A stretch of DNA of 62,113 nucleotides from Thiotrichaceae bacterium (GCA_026989145.1 JALSJU010000063.1:1-62113); one strand, 5' to 3'. Positions 30,215 to 43,528 are shown, numbered from the stretch's first letter. A program made the numbers and translations. Notes: generated by a model not told the origin, from the letters alone.

Positions 30215-31069
30215 ATGAAAAAAAAACCAGGTTTAGGGCGTGGACTAGATATGTTGCTAAGTTCCGCGGTAAAGGATAGCAGTAAAGACACCGAATTAAA
30301 AAATCTACCCGTTGAGAAAATCAGCAAAGGCGAATATCAGCCACGCCTTAGTATCGACCCAGATGCCTTGCAAGACTTAGCTGAATCAATTAAAGCACAA
30401 GGTGTGGTTCAACCGGTTGTGGTTCGCCGTATAGAAGGCGGACTGTTTGAACTAATCGCAGGAGAACGTCGCTGGCGTGCCTCACAAATTGCTGGCTTAG
30501 ATACGATTCCGGCAATCGTTAGAGAAATTCCCGATCAAGCTGCAGCAGCAATGTCGTTGATTGAGAACATTCAGCGCGAAGACTTAAACCCTTTAGAAGA
30601 AGCCATCGCTATGAGTCGCTTAATTGCAGACTTTGGCTTAACTCATCAACAAACAGCTGAATCAGTTGGTCGCTCTCGCACAGCCGTAACTAACTTATTG
30701 CGCTTAATTGAGTTAGAAGATAAAACAAAAGAGCTGCTTGATACCCGTAAACTAGACATGGGACACGCACGCGCACTGTTAGCCTTAAGCGGTCAAAAAC
30801 AAGTCGAAACAGCACTAAAAGTTGCTAAAAGTGAGTTATCGGTGCGAGAGACAGAGCGTTTAGTCAAAAAACTCAGTGCTGGTGATGCTGCGAAAGCAGA
30901 AAAGCCACCCGCAAAAAAAGCAGTAGAAGTTAAAAATCTCGAAGAATCCTTATCCGAAAAGCTAGGCGCAAAAGTGAATATTCAATACAACACTAAAGGA
31001 AAGGGAAAATTAGTGATTGAATATAATAACTTGGATGAACTAGATGGGGTTTTGGCGCATATTAAATAA
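30215..31069 (+). CDS. parB: Chromosome partitioning protein ParB
   Basis: ParB is a CTP-dependent clamp that loads at parS. It is 284 residues: N-terminal 'KPGLGRGLDMLL', CTPase/ParB-N with 'GEYQPR' and 'ELIAGERRWRASQIAGL' (arginine patch), 'ENIQREDLNPLEEA', and an HTH at 'TESVGRSRTAVTNLLRLIEL' recognising parS. The C-terminus 'NLEESLSEKLGAKVNIQYNTKGKGKLVIEYNNLDELDGVLAHI' is the dimerisation domain. AAAGGGAAA precedes the ATG. No parS-like site was found in the window. Confidence 0.96.
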   Translation: MKKKPGLGRGLDMLLSSAVKDSSKDTELKNLPVEKISKGEYQPRLSIDPDALQDLAESIKAQGVVQPVVVRRIEGGLFELIAGERRWRASQIAGLDTIPAIVREIPDQAAAAMSLIENIQREDLNPLEEAIAMSRLIADFGLTHQQTAESVGRSRTAVTNLLRLIELEDKTKELLDTRKLDMGHARALLALSGQKQVETALKVAKSELSVRETERLVKKLSAGDAAKAEKPPAKKAVEVKNLEESLSEKLGAKVNIQYNTKGKGKLVIEYNNLDELDGVLAHIK

Positions 31070-31102
31070 CTTTCATGCGAGGTTTGGTTTTCTTTAGGGG
31101 AG

Positions 31103-31160
31103 CCTGATTAAGTCGATTAGAATTTAGCAAGCTAAAAATAATTGGACTTGATCAGGTTTT
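31103..31160 (+). terminator. Probable terminator of parAB
   Basis: CCTGATTAAGTCGATTA (31103-31119) and TAATTGGACTTGATCAGG (31139-31156) form a long imperfect stem with a 19-nt loop, followed by TTTTCTTT. The stem is long rather than GC-rich, and the whole could also be a mobile repeat remnant. Confidence 0.45.
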
Positions 31161-31210
31161 CTTTAGGATATTTATACTTTTTACGTTAACCAAGAAAAAA
31201 GACTTTTTCG

Positions 31211-31289
31211 TGTAGGTTGGGCTGATGTAGGAAGTCCAACAAATCCCAAACAGTATCAACACCGTTGGGCTTTGTACTTCAGCACAATC
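31211..31289. repeat. Dispersed 'GTAGGTTGGGCTGA' intergenic repeat
   Basis: GTAGGTTGGGCTGATGTAGGAAGTCCAACAAATCCC and, at the other end, TTGGGCTTTGTACTTCAGCACAAT are related to the palindromic 'gtaggttgggctga...agcccaac' repeats common in proteobacterial intergenic DNA. The halves can fold on themselves. It is part of the 545-nt gap between parB and the next gene. Confidence 0.5.
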
Positions 31290-31330
31290 TCCCTGATTAA
31301 GCCTCCAATCTCCTTTAAAAAATTAACTTA

Positions 31331-31520
31331 ATCACGAAGGCATGAAGGATTACGAAGAGGTGGCTTTTAGCTTTTTCTTCGAGAGCTTCGTGTTCTTCGC
31401 GGTAAGTTTTTATCTTTTAATAAAGACCATCTCTTTATAAAATGTGCCATTTACTTTTAGATTTCTTAATTATTTCCCCTTACTTTCTTCAGGTGCTTCA
31501 TGTGCCCTTCATGGTAAATC
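31331..31520. repeat. Two degenerate 'CACGAAG' intergenic repeats
   Basis: ATCACGAAGGCATGAAGGATTACGAAGAGG (31331-31360) is inverted as CTTCGAGAGCTTCGTGTTCTTCGCGG (31378-31402), and a third degenerate arm reads GGTGCTTCATGTGCCCTTCATGG near 31494-31516. Similar bits occur at 37260-37280 and 55380-55410. These belong to a widely distributed class of intergenic repeats; no gene is seen in this region. Confidence 0.5.
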
Positions 31521-31614
31521 TCTTACTCCCTTAAAATTCAAACGAGAAATATCAATGACGACTTATTAGAAAATACGCATACTGTATTTTTCTCACTGCT
31601 TATCAAATAAACCC

Positions 31615-31983
31615 ATGAAAAAATTCACATTACCAGCCACCTTATTCCTACTCGGTATATTACTTAGCGTTTTTTGGTTTAATTATAAAAACCCGATGCA
31701 GCCTATGTATGTAGAGGTAATTAATGATACCGATACCCTGTTGCCTTCGGTGATTATTGAGCATGGCGGAAATGGGCTTCAAGAAAAAATAACACTGGTG
31801 CAATTCAAACCTAAAGAAGTGCGAACCGTTGTACTTAACCACAAACCGGGTATGGGTTTTAACATTGCAGTCAACTACCCAGATCGTGAGAAAACTGAGA
31901 TTTGTGGGGGGAAGAGCAAAGATCATTGGTATATTCGTGAAACAATAACCAAGTTTGGTATTTATGATACACCGATTCGTTGA
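31615..31983 (+). CDS. Hypothetical membrane-anchored or secreted protein
   Basis: 122 residues, with an N-terminal hydrophobic segment 'FTLPATLFLLGILLSVFWF' after MKK, so a signal anchor or signal peptide. The remainder looks like one small beta-rich domain ('YVEVINDTDTLLPSVIIEHGGNGLQEKITLVQFKPKEVRTVVLNHK') with a single Cys ('EICGGK'). No family recognised. It stands alone after the repeat-rich gap; a second unknown gene follows 38 nt later in the same direction. Confidence 0.6.
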   Translation: MKKFTLPATLFLLGILLSVFWFNYKNPMQPMYVEVINDTDTLLPSVIIEHGGNGLQEKITLVQFKPKEVRTVVLNHKPGMGFNIAVNYPDREKTEICGGKSKDHWYIRETITKFGIYDTPIR

Positions 31984-32021
31984 TATGCTACGGTACGATT
32001 AATTATTAGTGGTACGTTAAG

Positions 32022-32474
32022 ATGGATGCAGAGATACGTTTTTTCATGACCGATGACGATGAGCAAGAGTTTTTGGCGGTAGTGAATAACAACGTAGATC
32101 AAGTAATCAACACTGATAACGACAAGCAACACTTTTTGATAGGTGATTGTAAGCTACTTTACACGGCAACTTTATCAGAAGGAAATACACTTTATAGCGG
32201 TGTTCTTGAAATTAGAACCACAAACATTAATATTGAGACTGCCTGTAAAGACCAAATGCGGGCAGCTAAAGTTTATAAAAAGCTACGCAATTGGATCAAA
32301 AAAAATTATTGGAGCAGGTTGGCGTATATTAATAAAACTAAAAAAGACCAGTTGATGCCAACGCGTATCCACTGGTTAGCACCACAGGCTAAAAAATGGA
32401 AAGAAGCCGATCCAGAGAATCATTTACTTAAATTATCAAAGACCAGTTGGATGGTGTTTGATATCGGTTTTTGA
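32022..32474 (+). CDS. Hypothetical protein
   Basis: 150 residues, acidic N-terminus 'MDAEIRFFMTDDDEQEFLAVVNNNVDQVI', a central 'HFLIGDCKLLYTATLSEGNTLYSGVLEIRT', and a basic, Trp-rich C-terminal half ('AAKVYKKLRNWIKKNYWSRLAYINK', 'HWLAPQAKKWKEAD'). No signal sequence or membrane segment. No family recognised with confidence. Possibly co-transcribed with the upstream 122-residue gene. The 140-nt gap to sdaA contains TTAGTTCAGAGGTTCCTTAAAA (about 32530-32555), which may be a decayed copy of the 'AGGTTRTTCARRGATTCC' repeat. Confidence 0.6.
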   Translation: MDAEIRFFMTDDDEQEFLAVVNNNVDQVINTDNDKQHFLIGDCKLLYTATLSEGNTLYSGVLEIRTTNINIETACKDQMRAAKVYKKLRNWIKKNYWSRLAYINKTKKDQLMPTRIHWLAPQAKKWKEADPENHLLKLSKTSWMVFDIGF

Positions 32475-32614
32475 GAATATTGTTTTCTAATAGAGTCCTT
32501 TGTATGACACTGCTGAGCATCAAAGTGGCACACATTATTAGTTCAGAGGTTCCTTAAAACATACAAAATTCCATGAGATTACCGTTAAGCCTGTAATTGA
32601 ACTATATTTCACTC

Positions 32615-34057
32615 ATGCCAATTAGTGTCTTCGATCTTTTTAAAGTAGGTATTGGCCCATCCAGTTCACACACGGTTGGGCCAATGGTTGCCGCACGTAC
32701 TTTCGTTTTATCACTTTTAGATGATGAGCTACTCAAGACAGTAGCGCGGGTTGAAGTAGCGCTTTATGGCTCACTTGGAGCAACCGGAAAAGGCCATGGT
32801 AGTGATAAAGCAGTGCTATTGGGCTTAATGGGCGAGACCCCTGAAACTGTTGATGTTGCAGCCATTGCTGATGTAATGCAAGAGATTGAAGAGCAGCAAA
32901 TAATTAAACTCAATGGTCAGTTTAGTATTTCATTTAAGCAGCAGTCAGACTTAATTTTCCATCGTAAAAAAAGCTTACCGCTGCATGCCAATGGTTTGCA
33001 GTTTATCGCATTGAATAAAGCGGGGGAGACTCTTAAAAAGAAAGTCTATTACTCTGTGGGTGGTGGTTTCGTGGTGGATGAGAACTGTGAAAGCTGGAAT
33101 AAAGACTTTATCCGAGAAGATAAACACGCCTTGCCTTATCCGTTTAATACGGCAGAAGAGTTATTGGCATTGTGTAAATCAGAAAACCTATCGATTAGTC
33201 AGTTGATGATGAAAAATGAAATCACTTGGCAATCACAAAGTAAGGTTGAGGCTGGGCTATTGACACTCTGGCAAGCGATGCAAGACTGTGTTGAGCAGGG
33301 TTGTAAAAATAGCGGTATTTTGCCTGGTGGTTTAAAAGTAAAACGACGTGCTGCAGAAATGTGTGCATCTCTCAGTAACGAAGATACTCAAACCTTGTTT
33401 AACCAAGGCAGTATGGATTGGGTCAACCTGTACGCACTGGCTGTAAATGAAGAGAATGCAGCGGGTGGTCGAGTTGTTACAGCGCCAACCAACGGTGCGG
33501 CAGGTATTATCCCCGCCGTGATGCTGTATTATAAAAACTTTTGCAGTGCATATGGTTTACCCGATGATTTAACAGGGGAAGCTGCGGGTCAGGGTGAGGC
33601 AGGGGTTGTTCGATTCATGCTAGCCGCAGGAGCAATTGGCATGTTAATTAAACAAAATGCTTCAATTTCAGGTGCCGAAGTGGGTTGCCAAGGTGAGGTT
33701 GGTTCAGCTAGTGCGATGGCAGCAGCAGGTTTGACCGAAGTTTTAGGCGGTACGCCTGAACAAGTTGAAAATGCCGCTGAAATTGGTATAGAGCATAACT
33801 TAGGATTAACGTGTGACCCTATTGGCGGCTTAGTCCAAATCCCATGTATTGAACGCAACGCAATGGGTGCAGTAAAAGCAATTAATGCTTCACGAATGGC
33901 GTTACGTGGCGATGGTACGCACTATGTGTCGTTAGATAAGGTCATTCATACAATGCGTGAAACCGGTAAAGATATGCGCTCAAAATACAAAGAAACATCA
34001 CGCGGTGGCTTGGCTCTGCATGTGATTGATGTACCTGTTAGCGTGGTAGAATGTTAG
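32615..34057 (+). CDS. sdaA: L-serine ammonia-lyase (iron-sulfur type)
   Basis: Single-chain [4Fe-4S] L-serine dehydratase, serine to pyruvate and ammonia. The start is the ATG at 32615 ([24 protein letters not shown]), not the TTG at 32597; 480 residues. The beta domain has '[20 protein letters not shown]'. Cluster ligands are in '[18 protein letters not shown]' and '[21 protein letters not shown]'. The very last residue is Cys ('SVVEC'), matching the tail cysteine that occupies the active-site cluster in the Legionella enzyme. It stands as a single gene. Confidence 0.96.
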   Translation: MPISVFDLFKVGIGPSSSHTVGPMVAARTFVLSLLDDELLKTVARVEVALYGSLGATGKGHGSDKAVLLGLMGETPETVDVAAIADVMQEIEEQQIIKLNGQFSISFKQQSDLIFHRKKSLPLHANGLQFIALNKAGETLKKKVYYSVGGGFVVDENCESWNKDFIREDKHALPYPFNTAEELLALCKSENLSISQLMMKNEITWQSQSKVEAGLLTLWQAMQDCVEQGCKNSGILPGGLKVKRRAAEMCASLSNEDTQTLFNQGSMDWVNLYALAVNEENAAGGRVVTAPTNGAAGIIPAVMLYYKNFCSAYGLPDDLTGEAAGQGEAGVVRFMLAAGAIGMLIKQNASISGAEVGCQGEVGSASAMAAAGLTEVLGGTPEQVENAAEIGIEHNLGLTCDPIGGLVQIPCIERNAMGAVKAINASRMALRGDGTHYVSLDKVIHTMRETGKDMRSKYKETSRGGLALHVIDVPVSVVEC

Positions 34058-34164
34058 CATGGTAGGGTAGAGACCGTTGCGTGACGAGTATATAGGAATG
34101 GCTTAATCAGTAAAATATCATCCGATGCATCTTGCACCTCCAACAATGAGCAGTCTCTAATTTT

Positions 34165-34327
34165 ACCCAAATTCACACTTAGAAATACGAATTTAACACA
34201 AGTCTTTGATTCTACGGTATATTCAAAAAATGCCCGCTTAACCTACGGGTGAAGCTAAGATTTTTTGAATATACCGTGAAACCAAATACTTGCATTCTAT
34301 TTCGCTTTTCTAAGTGTGGATTTGGGT
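34165..34327. repeat. 163-bp imperfect inverted repeat (MITE- or REP-like)
   Basis: The outer arms ACCCAAATTCACACTTAGAAATACGAA and TTCGCTTTTCTAAGTGTGGATTTGGGT match in about 23 of 27 positions. Nested inside is a perfect 18-bp pair, ACGGTATATTCAAAAAAT (34214-34231) with ATTTTTTGAATATACCGT (34260-34277). The centre, GCCCGCTT...GGGTGAAGC, recurs at 45704-45794. The whole would fold into a long cruciform or RNA hairpin. The remainder of the 393-nt gap after sdaA shows nothing else. Confidence 0.8.
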
Positions 34328-34450
34328 TTAAATGGAGAATTTTTAAAATACAGTTCGTCAGTTAAAATATAGGTATGTGGCAAAGTATGAGATAATTAGC
34401 AAAATAATAAAAATAAAATGACGGGTAGTTAAACGTCAAAAGGGGATTTT

Positions 34451-35938
34451 TTGCGTCAAAATAATTCATCACACGTTGAAAAACAAGAACACTCATTACC
34501 TGAGAAATTTTCTGTGGTATTCGCTGTTGCTGCAACTTCATTAATTTTATTTTTCCCAGTGCCTTCAATCGCAGCAGAAAATGACAGTGATAATGACGGT
34601 TTAACAGATACTTATGAGTTAAAAATTGGTACAGAACCATTTTTATCTGATACTGATGGTGATGGTATTAACGATAAAATTGAAGTCGGTAATAAGCTGG
34701 AAAAGCCATTGGATAGTGATGGTGATAACGTTATTAATGCTTTGGACTTTGATGATGATAATGATGGTTTACCCACGATACTAGAGAGCGCCATCGACAC
34801 CGATAAAGACGGGCTAGCGAATAATATTGATAAAGACTCTGATAACGATGGTATCAGTGATGGTATCGAAGCAGGCATGTTGGGGAAAGATGAAAACTTC
34901 GATATGATTGATGATGCTTTTGATACCCAGCAAGCGGGCGCAAAAGATGAAAACGGTGATGGTATTAATGATTTACTAAAATTGCCAGATTCAAATGGAA
35001 ATGGTGTTCCTGATTATTTAGATGCAACATCACAAAAAACGGCACAGTCTAAACCGAAACAGACGGTTGAGCAGAAAATTGTTACTGAAATTATTAATAA
35101 AGAGATTGAGTCGGTAAAAGATCAAACCCCTAAAGACTTGAAAAAAGTTGTTGAAGTTAAGCAAACGGTTATTGCCGAAAAGAAGCCGCTTGAAAAGCAA
35201 AAAGTTAAAACAGTCACCGTAAAGATCCCTAAAAATAGAGTTGTACTAAACCGACATACTGATACGGATAACGATGGACTGTTGGATTCTCAAGAGATTT
35301 TATTAGGAACAGATCCCAAAAAACGTGATACCGACGGTGACCAAGTATCGGATGCTATTGAGATTGGACTTGATATCAATAACCCACAAGACACCGATGA
35401 GGACGGTATAATTGATGCATTGGATAACGATGATGATAATGATGGTGTCTTAACAAAAAATGAAGATGTAAATAATGATAGTAGTCCAATTAATGATGAT
35501 ACCGATGATGATGGAATCCCTAATTTTTTAGATAATGATGATGATGGCGATAAACGATTAACCCTCGTTGAAGGCAGTAAATTGGATAGTGATAACGACG
35601 GGATTTTGGATTATTTAGACAAGCATGATGGCGTTAAAGACAAAGCTGTTGTAGTCACTAAAAAAGAAGTGATTCCTGAATCACCAGAAGTTGTAGAAAT
35701 TGATGAAGAAAAACCAGTGCAAACAGAGGACCCCGCTTTATCAAAAGCTAGTGGAGACAATCAAGAAGAAAATTTGGCAAAACAGGTGTTAGATAGTGTG
35801 ATTGAGAATCAAGCTGAAGCCATTAAACCGTTAGAGATTAATAATGTTGTAGTAATTAGCAATAAATCGAAACAGCCAAAGCTTGAGAGAAAGGAAGCAG
35901 GTATACTGAGTTGGTTCAAGTCTTTTTTGCCTGACTAA
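34451..35938 (+). CDS. Secreted thrombospondin type 3 (calcium-binding) repeat protein
   Basis: 495 residues starting at a TTG codon (AAAAGGGGA just upstream; no ATG precedes the signal sequence). A long signal peptide, 'FSVVFAVAATSLILFFPVPSIAAEN', probably cleaved after the Ala residues, is followed by TSP3-type repeats such as 'DSDNDGLTDTYELKIGTEPFLSDTDGDGINDKIEVG' and 'DTDNDGLLDSQEILLGTDPKKRDTDGDQVSDAIEIG'. These bind calcium through Asp-rich loops. A Lys/Glu-rich linker (about 200-270) separates two blocks. The acidic C-terminal third ends 'GILSWFKSFLPD'. Role is likely extracellular or periplasmic; the partner is unknown. Confidence 0.85.
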   Translation: MRQNNSSHVEKQEHSLPEKFSVVFAVAATSLILFFPVPSIAAENDSDNDGLTDTYELKIGTEPFLSDTDGDGINDKIEVGNKLEKPLDSDGDNVINALDFDDDNDGLPTILESAIDTDKDGLANNIDKDSDNDGISDGIEAGMLGKDENFDMIDDAFDTQQAGAKDENGDGINDLLKLPDSNGNGVPDYLDATSQKTAQSKPKQTVEQKIVTEIINKEIESVKDQTPKDLKKVVEVKQTVIAEKKPLEKQKVKTVTVKIPKNRVVLNRHTDTDNDGLLDSQEILLGTDPKKRDTDGDQVSDAIEIGLDINNPQDTDEDGIIDALDNDDDNDGVLTKNEDVNNDSSPINDDTDDDGIPNFLDNDDDGDKRLTLVEGSKLDSDNDGILDYLDKHDGVKDKAVVVTKKEVIPESPEVVEIDEEKPVQTEDPALSKASGDNQEENLAKQVLDSVIENQAEAIKPLEINNVVVISNKSKQPKLERKEAGILSWFKSFLPD

Positions 35939-36068
35939 TCGAAAAGACTTGGACTCAAAATAACATGAGGTAAAGTTTTTCGTTTTATCTTCATGAGTTT
36001 TATAGCAAGCATTTCAAATGCTTCAAGTTAACAATGTTTTTATGCTAAGCTTACGTATTGGAATATCC

Positions 36069-37256
36069 ATGACTTTCAAAAAATCCCCCGAATTTCTTTT
36101 GTTGCTGATCGCGGTGGGTTCTTCAATGGGTTTTGCTATTTGGTTGAATCTATTAAATAACTTTGCGATTGATCAAGCTGGTTTTACGGGTAAGGAAATT
36201 GGGATTTTGCAAAGCTTGCGCGAAGTACCGGGTTTTTTGGCGTTTAGTATCATCTACGTTTTATTGTTTATACGTGAACAGCGAATGGCGTATGTGTCGT
36301 TATTTATATTGGGCTTAGGCACGTTGTTAACAGGGTTCTTCCCCAGTGCGGTGGGTTTTTATATCACTACCGTTATTATGTCGATTGGCTTTCACTATTT
36401 AGAAACTATTCAAAACTCGCTGTCTTTGCAATGGCTTGATAAAAAAGACGCACCCGCCTTTTTAGGAAAAATGATTGCCGCTAAGTCGGCTGCTGCGATA
36501 TTTGCGTTTAGTTTGGTGTGGATTTTATTTGAGTATTTTAAATTAGATTATCTTTGGTTATACGCTTTAGGTGGGTCAATTTCAATCGTGATTGCGTTGT
36601 TTAGCTGCTTGAGTTTTGAAGACTTTCCAGAAAAGGTGTATCAGCATAAAAAACTGATTTTACGCAAACGTTACTGGCTTTATTATGCCTTGCAGTTTAT
36701 GGGAGGCGCGCGCCGTCAAATTTTTGTGGTGTTTGCTGGCTTTTTAATGGTTGAGAAATTTGGTTTTAGTGTGGGTGAAATTTCTTTATTATTTCTAATC
36801 AATGCCACCTTTAATATTTTTCTTGCGCCTCGTATTGGAAAGTTGATTGGTAAAATCGGTGAGCGTAAGGCCTTAGTCTTTGAATATATCGGTTTGATTG
36901 CTGTGTTCGTGGGTTATGCTTTGGTTGAAAGCCCAATGATTGCGATGGTACTTTATGTGCTAGATCATTTGTTTTTCGCCATGGCAATTGCACAAAAAAC
37001 CTATTTTCAAAAAATTGCTAACCCAGCTGATATTGCTTCTACTGCCGGTGTGTCGTTTACGATTAATCATATTGCGGCGGTGGTGATTCCCGTTTTATTT
37101 GGTAGTTTGTGGTTGATCTCACCTGCGTGGGTATTTTATGCCGGTGCGGTTATGGCGGTGATGTCATTAGTATTAGCGTTTAATATCCCAAGAAACCCTG
37201 AAGAAGGTAATGAAGTGGTTGTTGGTCGGGTAATGACGAAGCTTGTGCAGGTTTAA
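36069..37256 (+). CDS. Major facilitator superfamily transporter
   Basis: A polytopic membrane protein with about 12 hydrophobic segments. The track start (36018) adds 17 residues; the ATG at 36069 (MTFKKSPEFLLLLIAVGSSMGFAIWLNLLNNFAIDQ) is a better start and gives 395 residues. 'GKEIGILQSLREVPGF' and 'RIGKLIGKIGERKALVFEYIGL' fit the MFS loops 2-3 and 8-9. Substrate cannot be told. It is followed after 33 nt by a cytochrome c gene. Confidence 0.82.
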   Translation: MTFKKSPEFLLLLIAVGSSMGFAIWLNLLNNFAIDQAGFTGKEIGILQSLREVPGFLAFSIIYVLLFIREQRMAYVSLFILGLGTLLTGFFPSAVGFYITTVIMSIGFHYLETIQNSLSLQWLDKKDAPAFLGKMIAAKSAAAIFAFSLVWILFEYFKLDYLWLYALGGSISIVIALFSCLSFEDFPEKVYQHKKLILRKRYWLYYALQFMGGARRQIFVVFAGFLMVEKFGFSVGEISLLFLINATFNIFLAPRIGKLIGKIGERKALVFEYIGLIAVFVGYALVESPMIAMVLYVLDHLFFAMAIAQKTYFQKIANPADIASTAGVSFTINHIAAVVIPVLFGSLWLISPAWVFYAGAVMAVMSLVLAFNIPRNPEEGNEVVVGRVMTKLVQV

Positions 37257-37289
37257 AATGTCCACGAAAGACACGAAATACAAAAGCTA

Positions 37290-37889
37290 TTGCTGGTTTT
37301 TACTTTATTTATGTTTTGTACAATAAGCCTGGCTAAAGAGCTTGATGGTAAAGGTTTAGCAAAAACATACTGTGCAGGTTGCCACGGCGAAACAGGCAAT
37401 AGTGAACAAGATAAACAAGGTGTTGTGCCTAAAATAGCGGGTTTCTCGGCTATTTTGTTATTTGATAGTTTGGATCAATTTAAACATAAAGATCGCCAGT
37501 CATTGCCTTATAGGTTGAAAGATAAACCTGAAACAACGATGAATAAAGTCGCAGAAAAAATAACAGAAGGCGAGTCTGAAGCTATCGCTCAATACTTTTC
37601 AAAACAAACCTTTGCGGTAAAAAAGTTAGAAAAACTTTCACAAAAAGAAAGCCAAGGAAAGCAACTTCATATTGATCTGTGTGATGATTGTCATGGCAAA
37701 CTAGGTTCAAGCTCAGAAGATGACGCGCCGTTATTACTGGGGCAAAAAAAGAAATATCTGCAACGCCAGTTTGATGCGTTATCTGAATATAAGCGTTATA
37801 TGCCAAGGCGGATGAAGCGTAAATTTAGAAAACTAAGCACAGAGGATAAACAAGCTTTGATTGAATTTTATACGATAAAAACTGACTAA
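37290..37889 (+). CDS. Diheme c-type cytochrome (periplasmic)
   Basis: 199 residues with two heme-binding sites, 'TYCAGCHGETGN' and 'DLCDDCHGKLGS', in the order of cytochrome c4/c553-like proteins; Met ligands are probably in the downstream 'TTMNKV' and 'RYMPRR' stretches. The signal peptide is short ('LVFTLFMFCTISLAKE') and lacks the usual basic n-region. No ATG precedes it in frame: the upstream in-frame codons run back to the MFS stop, with a 'CACGAAAGACACGAAA' repeat in between, so initiation is at TTG 37290 or the internal ATG 37311. Confidence 0.85.
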   Translation: MLVFTLFMFCTISLAKELDGKGLAKTYCAGCHGETGNSEQDKQGVVPKIAGFSAILLFDSLDQFKHKDRQSLPYRLKDKPETTMNKVAEKITEGESEAIAQYFSKQTFAVKKLEKLSQKESQGKQLHIDLCDDCHGKLGSSSEDDAPLLLGQKKKYLQRQFDALSEYKRYMPRRMKRKFRKLSTEDKQALIEFYTIKTD

Positions 37890-37895
37890 GTTTGT

Positions 37896-38975
37896 ATGCA
37901 AAAAATTGTTCCTGTAACCGTTTTGTTAAGTTTGTTTTTATTGTTTGCGCCGTATTCTGTGCAAGCCAAAAGCAACGAAAATGAAGTTATATTTCTTCGT
38001 ATAAATAACCCTACTCAACAATTCTCCTATGCCGGCAAGCTTCATTGGAATAAGCAAAAAAACCACTGGGATCGAGCTATTGTTATCTACAATAATGCGC
38101 CGCAACCGAATAAAACACATGCCGTGTGGCGTTATGTCAATCAGTTAGCTTTACCTAATAAAAATGCAAAGCATCAATACAACTTGTACTACAAAGCATT
38201 TCATCAAGCAGGAAATTGTGGAACAGACACTCCTCTTACAAAAGGCCAGACATGGCGGATAAACTTTGATAAAGATGCTAATGGCTCTTATTCAAAAGCG
38301 GCATTACGATCAGATTGGAATTGCCCAAAATGGAGCATGGGAAGCAACTTGTTACAAATTGTTAGTGGCCGAGAAGCCTTTCATGGCAAAGCATTAAAGT
38401 TACGTTATCCTGCAGGGATCTTTAGTTGCAAAAACCCTAAAACCTGCGCTAATTGGAAGCCCAAGATAGGCGGTGAATTTCGTCAAATTACCTATAGTTA
38501 TAAACTAAAGTTAGCTAAAAACTTTGACTTTGTATTGGGCGGAAAACTACCCGGAGTAGGGGGTGGAATTGCCAACACTGGCGGGCATAAACCCAATGGT
38601 AAAGATAGTTGGAGTGTGCGCGTTATGTGGAATCGCGAGGGTAAACTGGTGCAATACGTCTATCACCCCGATCAGCCACGCAAATACGGTGAAGCCTTTG
38701 CATGGACGATGTCAAAACCGTTGCAACGTGGTGTCTGGCATACTTTAAAATCAACGATTAGGCTTAATTCACCAGGTCAGAAAAATGGGCGGATACAGTC
38801 ATGGCTGGATGGTCGTTTGGTGCTTAATAAAAATAATCTTCGTTTTAGGAACACTAATAAGCTGTTGATTGACCAGTTCTTATTTGCTTCCTTTTATGGT
38901 GGGAGTAATGCAAAGTGGGCGCCACGCCAAAATCAAGTGGCTTATTTTGATGAATTTGTGATTAATGCTAATTGA
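37896..38975 (+). CDS. Secreted polysaccharide lyase family 14-like protein
   Basis: 359 residues with a signal peptide (MQKIVPVTVLLSLFLLFAPYSVQAKS). The C-terminal 200 residues carry PL14/alginate lyase-like signatures: 'FDFVLGGKLPGVGGG', 'WSVRVMWNREGKLVQYVYHPDQPRKYGEAF', 'GVWHTLKSTIRLNSPGQKNGRIQSWLDGRLVLNKNNL' and 'FASFYGGSNAKWAP', a beta-jelly roll fold. Such proteins cleave uronic-acid polysaccharides by beta-elimination. The gene follows the cytochrome after 6 nt. The substrate is unknown, and an EPS-modifying role is inferred only. Confidence 0.78.
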   Translation: MQKIVPVTVLLSLFLLFAPYSVQAKSNENEVIFLRINNPTQQFSYAGKLHWNKQKNHWDRAIVIYNNAPQPNKTHAVWRYVNQLALPNKNAKHQYNLYYKAFHQAGNCGTDTPLTKGQTWRINFDKDANGSYSKAALRSDWNCPKWSMGSNLLQIVSGREAFHGKALKLRYPAGIFSCKNPKTCANWKPKIGGEFRQITYSYKLKLAKNFDFVLGGKLPGVGGGIANTGGHKPNGKDSWSVRVMWNREGKLVQYVYHPDQPRKYGEAFAWTMSKPLQRGVWHTLKSTIRLNSPGQKNGRIQSWLDGRLVLNKNNLRFRNTNKLLIDQFLFASFYGGSNAKWAPRQNQVAYFDEFVINAN

Positions 38976-43348
<4,373 letters not shown>

Positions 43349-43442
43349 GCATTTTCCTTGTGATTTATGAAAGTATAAGAATATGGGTAAAAAATAATCA
43401 ATTCATATGACCGATTCTACACTAATTCAGTTCAACTTTTCT

Positions 43443-43468
43443 CTTGAAAAGTTCATTTGAGACCATAC
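43443..43468 (+). promoter_or_regulatory. Candidate sigma32 heat-shock promoter of htpG
   Basis: A perfect -35 CTTGAAA (43443-43449), 11-nt spacer and GACCATAC at the -10 (43461-43468) resemble the sigma32 consensus CTTGAAA-N11-16-CCCCATnT. It lies about 60 bp before htpG, a classical heat-shock gene. The -10 is partial. Confidence 0.55.
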
Positions 43469-43528
43469 TTTTTGTCTCACTGATAAGAAACATTATTGAC
43501 TGTAAATAAATTTTAGAAGGAAACTGTG

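Noticed and set aside
34362-34640. 92-residue minus-strand ORF
   Set aside because: It is antisense to the signal peptide of the TSP3 protein and has a biased, unlikely composition.
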